Shown: positions 32,035 to 40,890, counted from the first letter of the stretch. The stretch: DNA of 64,000 bases from Reyranella massiliensis 521 (GCF_000312425.1 NZ_HE997181.1:406002-470001), one strand, 5' to 3'. Notes: generated by a model from the sequence alone, not told the origin. A program made the numbers and translations.

Positions 32035-32778
32035 TCAATGGCGGTCCGGCCGCTCCATGAGCTGCCGGAAGTCATTCAGCACAAAGTAAATCGGCTGCAA
32101 CTTGTCGATCTCGTAGGGGCTCTGCATGGCCTTGGCCGGATCGAAGGGCACGCGCTGCACGCCGTCACCTTCAATCGCATGCTTCACTTCGGCAGCCGAT
32201 GAGAGGATGCCTGCACCGTAAGCCTTCAGGCCCTGCGGGGTGCGGATCAGGCCGAACTCGACGGTGAACCAGTAGAGGCGCGCCAGAAGGTGGACATCAG
32301 GTCCGGCTTCGACGCCGCGGCGACCGTACTCCTGCATGTAGTCGGCGAACACCGGATCGGTTAGCAGCGGTACGTGTCCGAAGAAATCGTGGAACAAGTC
32401 GGGTTCGACCAGATAGTCGAGCTCTTCGCGCTTGCGGATCCACACGGTGACGGGAAAGCGGCGATGCGCCAAGTGGTCATAGAAAGCCGCGTCCGGGATG
32501 AGGCCCGGAACGCCGACGACCCGCCAGCCCGTCAGCGGCTCCAGCCTGGCATTCACCGCGGCGAAGTCGGGGATCGTGTCGCCGATACCTAGCGTCTCGA
32601 GACCCTTCAGGAATTCCGCGCAGGCATACTGGCGGGCAAGGGCGCTCTGACGCTCGACCAGAAGCCGCCACACCGCCTGCTCCTCATTGGAGTAGTGGGC
32701 GGGATGCTGCGTCACCGTCCAGTCCGGCGCCATGCCAGCATAGTCGCCGCGCAGATTGTCGAGAGGAGCAATGTTCAT
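32035..32778 (-). CDS. phhA: Phenylalanine 4-monooxygenase
   Basis: This 247-residue enzyme hydroxylates phenylalanine to tyrosine with tetrahydropterin and O2. The iron ligands of the 2-His-1-carboxylate triad are H130 and H135 (FHDFFGHVPLL) and E174 (YWFTVEFGL). The length matches single-domain bacterial enzymes. It is divergent from an Lrp/AsnC-type gene across 110 bp with AT-rich palindromes, a common arrangement in which the regulator responds to aromatic amino acids. No pterin carbinolamine dehydratase gene (phhB) is next to it. Confidence 0.95.
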   Translation of the reverse strand: MNIAPLDNLRGDYAGMAPDWTVTQHPAHYSNEEQAVWRLLVERQSALARQYACAEFLKGLETLGIGDTIPDFAAVNARLEPLTGWRVVGVPGLIPDAAFYDHLAHRRFPVTVWIRKREELDYLVEPDLFHDFFGHVPLLTDPVFADYMQEYGRRGVEAGPDVHLLARLYWFTVEFGLIRTPQGLKAYGAGILSSAAEVKHAIEGDGVQRVPFDPAKAMQSPYEIDKLQPIYFVLNDFRQLMERPDRH

Positions 32779-32851
32779 GCATCGAATATGGGCCGTCCCC
32801 GCAGGTGAATCCGTGCAAAGTTGACCTTCTTGGTGGCTCTTTGCGGGTGTA

Positions 32852-32881
32852 TTCTCTATAATTAGAAGTACTTTTAGAGAA
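32852..32881. promoter_or_regulatory. Lrp-type operator and promoter between phhA and Lrp gene
   Basis: TTCTCTA (32852-32858) and TAGAGAA (32875-32881) form a perfect 7-bp inverted repeat with a 16-bp AT-rich interior that itself holds the palindrome AAGTACTT (32866-32873). A perfect -10 TATAAT lies at 32857-32862, about 27 bp before the Lrp start codon. The arrangement fits autoregulation of an Lrp/AsnC protein that also acts on the divergent phhA. Confidence 0.55.
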
Positions 32882-32888
32882 AAACACT

Positions 32889-33389
32889 ATGATTGCCCTC
32901 GACGACATCGACAAACGTATCGTGAGTGCCCTCCAGGCCGATGGCCGTCTTCCCATGGTCGAACTGGCGGAGCGCGTCGGCCTTTCGGCGACGCCTTGCC
33001 AGCGTCGCGTGAAGCGGCTGGAGGAAGAGGGCGTCATCAGCCGCTATGCCGCTTTGGTATCGCCGCTATCTCTCGGTCTCGCGCTGCAAGCGCTGGTGCA
33101 GGTCACCCTCGACGACCATTCGGAGAAGAACGTCGAGGCTTTCGAGGCGGCGATCAGGGCGCGGCCCGAGGTGGTGGCTTGCTACGCCGTGACCGGCGAC
33201 ATGGACTTCCTGCTGCATGTGCAGACGCCCGACCTCGCGAGCTTCAGCGAGTTCGCCATGAAGGCCTTGTTGCGCATGCCGGGCGTTCGCGGCACGCGAT
33301 CGTCCTTCATCATGCAGGCGGTAAAGAGCGATCTGGCCTGGGCCCCCCAACCGGCTCCTCAGCCTGCGCCGCCGAGCACGCGCAAGTAG
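32889..33389 (+). CDS. Lrp/AsnC family transcriptional regulator
   Basis: This 166-residue protein starts with the AsnC helix-turn-helix LDDIDKRIVSALQADGRLPMVELAERVGLSATPCQRRVKRLEEEGVI and ends with the RAM ligand domain (LVQVTLDDHSEKNVEAFE, VTGDMDFLLHVQTPDL). A Pro/Ala/Gln-rich tail (WAPQPAPQPAPPSTRK) extends past the domain. It is divergent from phhA and probably controls it in response to phenylalanine or tyrosine. The 3' end overlaps the convergent threonine-dehydratase-like gene by 31 bp, so the tail sequence is constrained by both genes. Confidence 0.9.
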   Translation: MIALDDIDKRIVSALQADGRLPMVELAERVGLSATPCQRRVKRLEEEGVISRYAALVSPLSLGLALQALVQVTLDDHSEKNVEAFEAAIRARPEVVACYAVTGDMDFLLHVQTPDLASFSEFAMKALLRMPGVRGTRSSFIMQAVKSDLAWAPQPAPQPAPPSTRK

Positions 33390-34318
33390 ACGGGGCGATC
33401 GATGTTGCCGCCGCTCAGGACGAGGCCCACGCGCTTGCCCTTCATGCGCTCGCGCTCCTGCAGAAGAGCCGCCAGCGCGGCCGCCCCGGCGCCTTCCGCG
33501 AGCTGGTGGGTGTCTTCGTAATAGGCGCGCATGGCGGCACCGATTTCGGCGTCGCTCACCTGCACGATACGGTCCGCCCCTTTCAGGATGATCTCCAGTG
33601 CCTCGGGGTCTGGACCGCGCACGGCCATCCCGTCGGCCATGGTGTCGGCGCTGTTGGTGGCCACGACCTTGCCGGCGGCGAAGGACAGGGCATAGGCCGC
33701 AGCCTCCGTCGAGACGACGCCCACCACCTTGGTCGAGAGGCCAAGGGCATTGCGCACCGAGATGGTCGCGCAGATGCCCGATCCCAGGCCGATCGGCACA
33801 TAGACCGTGTCGAGCACGGGTGCCGCCCGGAAGAGTTCGAGCGCATAGGTCGCAACGCCCCGCACAAGGTCGCGATGGAAGGAGGGCACCATGGCGAGCC
33901 CGCGCTCGTCGGCCAGGTGCATCGCCGTTTCCTTGGCGGCGTCGAAGTCGTGCCCGGCCTCGACCAGCTCGGCGCCGAACGCTCGCATGGCGGCATTCTT
34001 TTCGACCGAGTTGCCATGTGGCACCACGATGGTGGCGGCGATACCCGCCCGGGCGGCGGCGAGCGCGATGCTTTGGCCGTGATTGCCCCGGGTGGCGCTG
34101 ATCACGCCCTTGAGGCCCGGCCGCTCACGCTTCAGACGCTCCATGTAGACCAGCCCGCCACGCACTTTGAAGGCGCCGGTCGGCGTGTGGTTCTCGTGCT
34201 TCACCCAGACTTCGCAACCCGTGCGGCGGGCGAGCAGCGGCCAGGCGTACTGTGCCGTGGGCGGCATGGCAGCCATTACGATGGCGGCGGCGTCTTCGAC
34301 GTCCTTGAGAGACAACAT
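33359..34318 (-). CDS. Threonine dehydratase / serine racemase-like PLP enzyme
   Basis: This 319-residue fold-II PLP enzyme has the lysine motif TPTGAFKVRGG (K51), the phosphate-binding glycine loop GLGSGICA and SATRGNHGQS. It lacks the C-terminal ACT-like regulatory domain of biosynthetic IlvA, so it resembles catabolic threonine/serine dehydratases or ectoine-utilising EutB-type hydroxyectoine enzymes. The divergent neighbour is an M20 amidohydrolase; a threonine-dehydratase-like gene next to an M20 deacylase gene is the pairing seen for eutB near deacetylases in ectoine catabolism. That link is inference only. It overlaps the Lrp gene tail. Confidence 0.85.
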   Translation of the reverse strand: MLSLKDVEDAAAIVMAAMPPTAQYAWPLLARRTGCEVWVKHENHTPTGAFKVRGGLVYMERLKRERPGLKGVISATRGNHGQSIALAAARAGIAATIVVPHGNSVEKNAAMRAFGAELVEAGHDFDAAKETAMHLADERGLAMVPSFHRDLVRGVATYALELFRAAPVLDTVYVPIGLGSGICATISVRNALGLSTKVVGVVSTEAAAYALSFAAGKVVATNSADTMADGMAVRGPDPEALEIILKGADRIVQVSDAEIGAAMRAYYEDTHQLAEGAGAAALAALLQERERMKGKRVGLVLSGGNIDRPVYLRVLGGAG

Positions 34319-34365
34319 GGCGCCACTTTGGGCTAAGATGGCCGCCGATCCAACCGGAGTACGTG

Positions 34366-35544
34366 ATGCCCGTTCTGCCTCGTGCGCTCGAAATTCAGGG
34401 TGAAGTTACCACCATCCGTCGTGACATCCATGCTCATCCCGAGCTGGCGTTCGAGGAAAACCGGACCTCCGATATCGTCGCCGCCAAGCTGCAGGAGTGG
34501 GGCTTCGAGGTGACCCGTGGACTGGGCAAGACCGGCGTGGTCGGCACCCTGCGCAAGGGAAATTCGGTGAAGTCGATCGGGCTGCGCGCCGACATGGACT
34601 GCCTGCCGATGGACGAGACCAACGACTTCGAGCACCGCTCCCAGAACGCCGGCCGCATGCACGCCTGTGGCCATGACGGCCACACCGCCATGCTGCTGGG
34701 CGCCGCCAAGGTGCTGAGCGAGACCAAGAATTTCGAGGGCGCCGTTCATTGCATCTTCCAGCCGGCCGAGGAGGGCGGCGGCGGTGCCAAGGTGATGATC
34801 GACGACGGCCTGTTCGAGAAGTTCCCCTGCGACGCCGTATTCGCCATCCACAACAAGCCCGGCCTGCCGGTCGGCCATATCGTCGCCAAGGGCGGGCCGA
34901 TCCTGGCCTCGGCCGACCGCTGGGACATCCGCATCACGGGCCGCGGCGGGCATGCCGCCCATCCGCACTCGACGCTCGATCCCATGGTCGTCGGCGCCAA
35001 CATCATCCTCGCTTTGCAGACCATCGTGAGCCGAAACATCGATCCGATCGAGCCGGCGGTGGTCACCGTGGGCTTCTTCAATGCCGGCTCCGCCTACAAC
35101 GTCATTCCCGGCGGCGCCCATATCGGCGGCACGACGCGCACGACGACACCGCAGAACCGCGAGCTGGTGAAGCGCCGCATCGACGAGATCTGCGAAGGGG
35201 CGGCCCGCATGCACGGCGTCGAGATCGCCGTAGAGCACAAGCCCGGCTATCCGCCGACGGTGAACGATGTCGAGCGCGCCCGCTTTGCTCTCGACGTCGC
35301 GGCGGGCGTCTGCGGCGAGCATGCCGCGACCGACAAGGCCGCCTCCCGGATGGGGGCGGAGGATTTTTCCTACATGCTGGAGAAGGTGCCGGGCGCCATG
35401 GTGTGGCTGGGCAATGGCGGCGGCAAGGACGCCGTGAGCCTGCACAACTCGCGCTACGACTTCAACGACATGGCCATTCCCTTCGGCGTCAGCTTCTTCG
35501 TGCGCACCGTCGAGCGCTTCCTCGACGCTGGGAAGTCAGCGTAA
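34366..35544 (+). CDS. M20 family amidohydrolase (hippurate hydrolase/deacylase-like)
   Basis: This 392-residue M20D peptidase-family protein has the metal motifs DIHAHPELAFEE, MHACGHDGHTAMLLG (C-G-H-D-x-H) and FQPAEEGGGGAKVMIDDG, with the catalytic glutamate pair in PAEEG. It hydrolyses N-acyl amino acids or related amides. ATG 34366 is preferred to the adjacent in-frame GTG (34363); CCGGAG lies upstream. It is divergent from a threonine-dehydratase-like gene across 47 bp and precedes a glucan-exporter gene by 36 bp. The substrate is unknown; N-acetyl-diaminobutyrate or N-acyl amino acids are possible. Confidence 0.9.
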   Translation: MPVLPRALEIQGEVTTIRRDIHAHPELAFEENRTSDIVAAKLQEWGFEVTRGLGKTGVVGTLRKGNSVKSIGLRADMDCLPMDETNDFEHRSQNAGRMHACGHDGHTAMLLGAAKVLSETKNFEGAVHCIFQPAEEGGGGAKVMIDDGLFEKFPCDAVFAIHNKPGLPVGHIVAKGGPILASADRWDIRITGRGGHAAHPHSTLDPMVVGANIILALQTIVSRNIDPIEPAVVTVGFFNAGSAYNVIPGGAHIGGTTRTTTPQNRELVKRRIDEICEGAARMHGVEIAVEHKPGYPPTVNDVERARFALDVAAGVCGEHAATDKAASRMGAEDFSYMLEKVPGAMVWLGNGGGKDAVSLHNSRYDFNDMAIPFGVSFFVRTVERFLDAGKSA

Positions 35545-35580
35545 GACGACATCGTGCACAGTGCCGGCTGACAGGATCCC

Positions 35581-37341
35581 ATGGAGTTCTTTCGAGTCTA
35601 TGGCCGGGTGATCGGCCTGCTAAGGGCCGAGCGCGGATTGGCGATCGGCCTGGCGTTGGCCAACATTGCCGTGGCGGGCCTGCAGTTCTACGAGCCGGTC
35701 CTGTTCGGCAAGGTCGTCGATCTCCTGAGCTCGGCGCGCGAGAAGTCGACCGAGGTGCTGTGGCAGGAGGCGACTCAGCTCCTCATCCTCTGGGCCATCG
35801 TGGGCCTGGGCGGCATTGCCGCCAACATCGTGGTCTCGCTGCAGGCCGACCGCATGGCGCATCGCCGGCGGCTGGGCGCCATGGCGACCTTCTTCGAGCA
35901 TGTGCTGGTGCTGCCCTTCGCCTTCCATCACGGGCAGCATTCGGGGCGCCTGCTCAAGGTCATGCTGACGGGCGTCGATCATCTGTTCGGCATCTGGCTG
36001 TCGTTCTTCCGCGAGAACCTCGCCACCTTCGTAGCGCTGTTCGTCATGCTGCCGCTCAGCCTGTTCATGAACTGGCGGCTCGGCCTGCTGCTGATCGTGC
36101 TGATCCTCTTCTTCGCCGTGGCGAACGCCTGGGTGGTGAGCCGCACCGACCGGCTGCAGCAGCAGGTCGAGGACTTCCACAGCCAGCTCGCCGGCCGGGC
36201 GGGGGATGCGCTGGGCAACATCCATCTGATCCAGAGCTTTGTGCGACTGGGCGCCGAGGCGGGCGAGATGCACCGCATCATGCGCGAGACACTCGCCGCT
36301 CAATATCCAGTGCTGAACTGGTGGGCGCTGCTCTCGGTGCTGACCCGTGCCGCCTCGACCGTCACGGTGATCCTGATCTTCGTGCTGGGCACCTGGCTCT
36401 ACACCAAGGGCGAGGCGACGGTCGGCGAGATCGTGAGCTTCATGGGCTTCGCGACCATGCTGATCAGCCGCATGGACCAGGCCTCCGGCTTCGTCAGCCG
36501 GATCTTCTTCCAGATGCCGGCGCTGGCCGACTTCTTCCGCGTGCTCGATTCGCAGTCGACGGTGCCGGACAAGCCGAACGGGCTCGATGTCGGCCGAGTC
36601 CGCGGCAACGTTTCCTTCGAGGACATCAACTTCTCCTACGACGGCAAGCGGCCGGCGCTGGTTCACTTCTCGCTGGACGTACCGGCGGGCACCACGGTGG
36701 CCTTCGTCGGCCCGACCGGCGCGGGCAAGAGCACGGCCCTGTCGCTGCTGCATCGCATGTGGGATGCCCAGTCGGGAGTCATCCGCATCGACGGCGTCGA
36801 TCACCGGGACATCAAGCTCGAATCGCTCCGACGCAACATCGGCGTCGTCTTTCAGGACAGCACGATGTTCTACCGTTCGATTGCCGACAATCTGCGCATC
36901 GGCAAGCCCAACGCCACGCAGGCGGAACTCGAGCAGGCAGCCAAACTGGCCGAGGCGCACGATTTCATCATGCGCCAGCCCAACGGCTACGAGACGATGG
37001 TCGGCGAACGCGGCACGACGCTGTCGGGCGGCGAGCGCCAGCGTCTGGCGATTGCCCGTGCGCTCCTGAAGGATCCACCGATCCTGATCCTCGACGAGGC
37101 GACCAGCGCCCTCGATTCGGTCACCGAAGCGCGGATCCAGAAGGCGCTCAAGGTGCTGATGCAGGGCCGAACGACCTTCGTGATCGCCCACAGGCTTTCG
37201 ACCATTCGCGACGCCGATCAGGTCGTGGTCTTCGAGCATGGTCGGGTCGTGGAGAAGGGCGGCTACAAGGAACTGACCGCAGCCGGCGGTGCCTTCTCGC
37301 GGCTCGTGGCGACACAGCAGGCCGGCATCGAGGCCGCCTGA
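35581..37341 (+). CDS. ABC exporter, beta-(1,2)-glucan type (ChvA/NdvA-like)
   Basis: This 586-residue half-transporter has a six-helix type 1 exporter domain (residues 1-310) and an ATPase: Walker A GPTGAGKST (K383), Q-loop VFQDSTMFYRSIADN, signature LSGGERQR and Walker B ILILDEATSALD. The whole sequence resembles ChvA/NdvA cyclic beta-1,2-glucan exporters of rhizobia and relatives, with the same N-terminus (MEFFRVYGRVIGLL). The glucan synthase (ChvB/NdvB) is not in this window, so substrate assignment is by similarity of motif pattern only. It works as a homodimer in the inner membrane. Confidence 0.87.
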   Translation: MEFFRVYGRVIGLLRAERGLAIGLALANIAVAGLQFYEPVLFGKVVDLLSSAREKSTEVLWQEATQLLILWAIVGLGGIAANIVVSLQADRMAHRRRLGAMATFFEHVLVLPFAFHHGQHSGRLLKVMLTGVDHLFGIWLSFFRENLATFVALFVMLPLSLFMNWRLGLLLIVLILFFAVANAWVVSRTDRLQQQVEDFHSQLAGRAGDALGNIHLIQSFVRLGAEAGEMHRIMRETLAAQYPVLNWWALLSVLTRAASTVTVILIFVLGTWLYTKGEATVGEIVSFMGFATMLISRMDQASGFVSRIFFQMPALADFFRVLDSQSTVPDKPNGLDVGRVRGNVSFEDINFSYDGKRPALVHFSLDVPAGTTVAFVGPTGAGKSTALSLLHRMWDAQSGVIRIDGVDHRDIKLESLRRNIGVVFQDSTMFYRSIADNLRIGKPNATQAELEQAAKLAEAHDFIMRQPNGYETMVGERGTTLSGGERQRLAIARALLKDPPILILDEATSALDSVTEARIQKALKVLMQGRTTFVIAHRLSTIRDADQVVVFEHGRVVEKGGYKELTAAGGAFSRLVATQQAGIEAA

Positions 37342-37393
37342 GGCGACTCGATCCGTCTTTTGCATCCGCGGTCCCCGCAGGCGATGATCGGGC

Positions 37394-38197
37394 ATGCCAG
37401 AACCCCTACTGGAACCCAGGCCGCGCCTCTATCACGCGCTGTCGTCCTACTATTCGATGATCGCGCGCCTGGCGCTGGTCGAAGGCGGGATCGCCTATGA
37501 ATCGAAGGTGATCGACATCCACCTCAAGATGGTCCAGCAGCGGCCGGACTATGTGCGGCTCAATCCGAACATGACCGTGCCGACACTGGTGCTGCCGGAC
37601 CGCATCTTCGACCAGAGTCGGGACATTGCCGAATACGCGCTGGGCGCCAGCGAAGCGACCATCGATGGCGACACGAAATCCTGGCTCGACCTCCACTACG
37701 GCTACCCGATCGAGGAGCTGACCTTCGGCGGGCTTCTCGCCCGCAACCCGATGGCGCGGATCATGATCCCCAAGCGACTCGAGCAGGTCCGTCGTCGCCT
37801 CCTCGAACGGGCGGTCCAGAATCCCGACCTTGCCAAGGTCTATGAGGAGCGCGCCGCGGTCTTTGCCGGGCGCATCCGCGCCTTCGATCCCGAGGCCGTC
37901 GCGCGGCTCTCCGAGAAGCGTCGCGCCGAAGCGGTCGGCTTTCTAGATCGGCTCGAACAGACGCTTCACGATGGCCGGTCGGTGCTCGTGCCGCCTGCCT
38001 ATGGCGCCGCCGACGTGGTCTGGACCGTGTTCCTCGCCCGCATGGAATTCGTCGGCCTGGGCGCCGAACTGCAGAAGCGGCCGGCGCTCGCGCGCTATTG
38101 GCGCGCCATGCAGGCGCGCCCGAGCTTTGGCCCTGCAGACATCTGGACGAAATTGCATGTCTTCCGCCTGATCGGGGGGATGCTGGGCGTCGGCTAG
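37394..38197 (+). CDS. Glutathione S-transferase family protein
   Basis: This 267-residue GST-like protein has a thioredoxin-fold N-terminal domain (YHALSSYYSMIARLALVEGGIAYESKVIDI) with NPNMTVPTLVLPDRIFDQSRDIAEY (cis-Pro in TVPTLV and a D-Q-S-R glutathione contact). The long helical C-terminal part includes APPAYGAADVVWTVFLARMEF-type text. It is longer than usual GSTs (about 200 to 230 residues). The subclass and electrophile are unknown. It sits 52 bp after the ABC exporter gene and may be co-transcribed with it. Confidence 0.83.
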   Translation: MPEPLLEPRPRLYHALSSYYSMIARLALVEGGIAYESKVIDIHLKMVQQRPDYVRLNPNMTVPTLVLPDRIFDQSRDIAEYALGASEATIDGDTKSWLDLHYGYPIEELTFGGLLARNPMARIMIPKRLEQVRRRLLERAVQNPDLAKVYEERAAVFAGRIRAFDPEAVARLSEKRRAEAVGFLDRLEQTLHDGRSVLVPPAYGAADVVWTVFLARMEFVGLGAELQKRPALARYWRAMQARPSFGPADIWTKLHVFRLIGGMLGVG

Positions 38198-38295
38198 GCT
38201 ATGGCCCTGACTGGCATAGAATCTGCCTGATATCCCCTTGGCGGCCGTGAAATGTCCGCCTAAGAGTCGCGGGCAGGGAGCTTGAGGGGGATCAC

Positions 38296-39321
38296 ATGAG
38301 CAAAGTTGCCAAACTGCTGGCCAAGCCGCTGGCTGGTGCGACAGCCATCGCGCTGGTGCTGGGGAGTCTGCCCGCCCATGCGCAGACCGCCATCAAGTTT
38401 ACCCTCGACTGGGTGTTCCAGGGGCCGACGTCGCCGTTCCTGGTGGCGCTGGAGAAGGGCTACTACAAGGCCGAGGGCCTTGACGTCACGATGGACCCCG
38501 GCCAGGGATCGGCCGGCGCGGTCCAGCGCGTCGCCACCGGCGCCTATCAGATCGGCTTCGCCGATGTGAACGCCACCATCGAATACAACGCCAAGAACCC
38601 GGGCAAGGAAGTGCTCTGCGTGTTCATGGCCTACGACTTCGCACCGTTCGGCGTCTATGCCCTGAAGAAGAGCGGCATCAAGACGCCGAAGGACCTCGAA
38701 GGCAAGAAGCTCGGCGCGCCGGTATTCGATGCCTCGTTCCGTCTTTTCCCGGCGTTTGCCAAGAAGAACGGCATCTCCAAGTGGGAGCACGTCAACCTGA
38801 CGCCGCAGCTGCGCGAGCAGAGCTTGGTGCAGGGCTCGGTCGACTTCGTCTCCGGCCACTATTTCTCCTCGATGCTCGATCTCAGGGCGCGCGGCGTGGC
38901 CTTCGAGGACATCGTCGCCATGCGCTATGTCGATTTCGGCATGGATGTTTACGGCAACGGCATCGTGATCTCGCCCGAGATGGCCAAGAACGAGAAGGCC
39001 GTGAAGGGCTTTGTCGCGGCCACGATCAAGGGTTGGAAGGACGTCATCGCCAATCCGCAGCTTGGCGTCGCCGCTGCCAAGAAGCGCGATCCGCTGATCG
39101 ACGAGAAGCTCGAACTGGAGCGCCTCAAGATCTCGCTGGAGACCAACATCCTGACGCCCTACGTCAAGGCCAACGGTCTGGGCGACGTCGATCCCGCCCG
39201 CTTCGCGCGCGCGGTCAAGGAAGTTTCCGAGGCCTATGGCCTGCCCAATGCGCCGGCGCCGGACAAGGTCTTCAGCAACAAGTATCTGCCGCCCAAGGCG
39301 GACCGCATGGTTTCCAAGTAG
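38296..39321 (+). CDS. ABC transporter substrate-binding protein (NMT1/SsuA-like)
   Basis: This 341-residue protein has a signal peptide (ending about residue 30, AHA/QTA) and the NMT1/THI5-like fold: IKFTLDWVFQGPTSPFLVALEKGYYKAEGLDVTMDPGQGSAGAVQRVATGAYQIGFADVNA. This family binds sulfonates, thiamine precursors, nitrate or pyrimidine-like compounds. The TLDW motif is frequent in binding proteins for pyrimidine-related compounds. It forms a complete importer with the ATPase and permease that follow. GAGGGGG lies just upstream of the ATG, and a weak hairpin lies before it. Confidence 0.9.
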   Translation: MSKVAKLLAKPLAGATAIALVLGSLPAHAQTAIKFTLDWVFQGPTSPFLVALEKGYYKAEGLDVTMDPGQGSAGAVQRVATGAYQIGFADVNATIEYNAKNPGKEVLCVFMAYDFAPFGVYALKKSGIKTPKDLEGKKLGAPVFDASFRLFPAFAKKNGISKWEHVNLTPQLREQSLVQGSVDFVSGHYFSSMLDLRARGVAFEDIVAMRYVDFGMDVYGNGIVISPEMAKNEKAVKGFVAATIKGWKDVIANPQLGVAAAKKRDPLIDEKLELERLKISLETNILTPYVKANGLGDVDPARFARAVKEVSEAYGLPNAPAPDKVFSNKYLPPKADRMVSK

Positions 39322-39324
39322 GCC

Positions 39325-40107
39325 GTGGCGTTCGTCGATCTCAAGGGCGTCAGCCTCACCTACCGTCTCGGCAAGGAAAGCACGCTGGCCCTTGCCGATG
39401 CCACCTTCGGCATCGACAAGGGCGAATTCGTCGCCGTCGTCGGACCTTCGGGTTGCGGCAAGTCCACCATCATGAAGCTGGTCACGGGCCTCCTGCCGCC
39501 GTCGGGCGGCGAGGTGCATGTGGCTGGGGCCAAGGTGACGGGTCCGATCAAGGGCGTCGGCATGGCGTTCCAGAACCCGACCTTGATGCCCTGGCGCTCG
39601 ACGATGGACAACATCCTCCTCCCCATGGAGGTGGTGGAGCCGCACAAGCGGCGTTTCCGTAGACATCGCGCCGAGTATGTCGAGCGCGGCATGAAACTCC
39701 TGAAGACGGTCGGCCTGCACGACTTCGCCGACAAGTACCCCTGGCAGCTTTCCGGCGGCATGCAGCAGCGCTCGAACCTCTGCCGCGCTCTGATCCACGA
39801 GCCCGAGCTCCTGATGCTCGACGAGCCGTTCGGCGCGCTCGACGCTTTCACGCGCGAGGAGCTGTGGGGCGTCATGCAGGCGCTGTGGATGGAGAAGCGT
39901 TTCACCGGCGTGCTGGTGACCCACGATCTGCGCGAGGCCGTCTATCTCGCCGATACCGTCTATGTCATGAGCCGCCGTCCGGGCCGCATCGTCATGGCCA
40001 AGAAGATCGACATTCCGCGGCCCCGCACGCTCGCCACCACTTTCGAGCCGCACTTCGTCGACCTCGTCCACGAATTGCGCGACCGCATCCATCAGGAGCA
40101 TGCATGA
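39325..40107 (+). CDS. ABC transporter ATP-binding protein (nitrate/sulfonate/taurine family)
   Basis: This 260-residue ATPase has Walker A VGPSGCGKST (residues 40-49), Q-loop VGMAFQNPTLMPWR, signature LSGGMQQRSNLCRALIHEP and Walker B LLMLDEPFGALDAFTREEL, which define the SsuB/TauB/NrtD group. The GTG start at 39325 is three bases after the upstream stop. The stop overlaps the permease ATG (ATGA). It powers the import system of the SBP at 38296. Confidence 0.92.
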   Translation: MAFVDLKGVSLTYRLGKESTLALADATFGIDKGEFVAVVGPSGCGKSTIMKLVTGLLPPSGGEVHVAGAKVTGPIKGVGMAFQNPTLMPWRSTMDNILLPMEVVEPHKRRFRRHRAEYVERGMKLLKTVGLHDFADKYPWQLSGGMQQRSNLCRALIHEPELLMLDEPFGALDAFTREELWGVMQALWMEKRFTGVLVTHDLREAVYLADTVYVMSRRPGRIVMAKKIDIPRPRTLATTFEPHFVDLVHELRDRIHQEHA

Positions 40108-40880
40108 CCGAGCTCCGCCGCGAGGCGCTGAAGATCGCCATGCCGTGGCTGGTGCTGGCCGGCCTGCTGATCGTGTGGGAGATCGCCTGCGTCGTCTTCA
40201 GCATTCCCGAGATCATCCTGCCGAGGCCCAGCAAGGTCTTCGCGGTCTTCTTCCAGCGCTTCGACATCCTGATGGCCTATTCCTGGGATACGCTGTGGAC
40301 CACGATGATCGGGTTTCTGCTGGCCATCGCCGGCGGCCTGCTGATGGGGCTGGCGATCGGCGCATCGCCGTTCGTCTATTCCGGCCTCTATCCGCTGCTG
40401 ATCGCCTTCAACGCCATCCCCAAGGTGGCGATCGTCCCGATCCTGATGATCTGGGTCGGCGTCGGTTCGCTGCCTGCCATCATCACGGCCTTCGCCATCA
40501 GCTTCTTCCCGATTGTCGTCAACGTCGCCACGGGGCTTGCCACCATCGAGCCGGAGATGCGCGACGTGCTGCGCAGCCTGGGCGCCACGCGCATCGAGAT
40601 CCTGACCAAGGTCGGCATTCCGCGCGCCATGCCCTATCTCTTCGCCAGTCTGAAGGTAGCGATTACCTTGGCCTTCATCGGCTCGGTGATCTCCGAGACA
40701 GTAGGCGGCAACAATGGCATCGGCTTTCTGATGCTGTCGGCCAGCGCGCGGAACGATGCGCCCACAACCTTCGCCGGCCTGTTCGCCATCGCGATCATGG
40801 GCGTGCTGATGTATGCAGTCTGCGCCATGATCGAGAAGCGCATGACACGCTGGGCCTTCCGCGGCGAAATCGTCGCCTGA
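40104..40880 (+). CDS. ABC transporter permease (SsuC/TauC-like)
   Basis: This 258-residue inner-membrane permease has about six helices, and the cytoplasmic EAA loop SLGATRIEILTKVGIPRAMPYLFASLKVAI matches the SsuC/TauC-type EAA-GxxxxxxxxxIxxP pattern. AFNAIPKVAIVPILMIWVGVGSLPAI is another family segment. It completes the importer of 38296-40107, with ATGA overlap to the ATPase. The 3' end lies 10 bp from a convergent ABC-F gene. Confidence 0.92.
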   Translation: MTELRREALKIAMPWLVLAGLLIVWEIACVVFSIPEIILPRPSKVFAVFFQRFDILMAYSWDTLWTTMIGFLLAIAGGLLMGLAIGASPFVYSGLYPLLIAFNAIPKVAIVPILMIWVGVGSLPAIITAFAISFFPIVVNVATGLATIEPEMRDVLRSLGATRIEILTKVGIPRAMPYLFASLKVAITLAFIGSVISETVGGNNGIGFLMLSASARNDAPTTFAGLFAIAIMGVLMYAVCAMIEKRMTRWAFRGEIVA

Positions 40881-40890
40881 GAGCGACGCT

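Noticed and set aside
34749..37460. Open frame of about 900 codons on the plus strand over the M20 and ABC exporter genes
   Set aside because: It is in another frame from the two conserved genes and consists of Arg/Ala/Gly-rich sequence without domain similarity; it is a shadow of high GC content.
38237..38264. Short GGCGG/CCGCC hairpin before the NMT1-type binding protein gene
   Set aside because: The stem has only five strong pairs with an 11-base loop and no U-tract; it may be chance.
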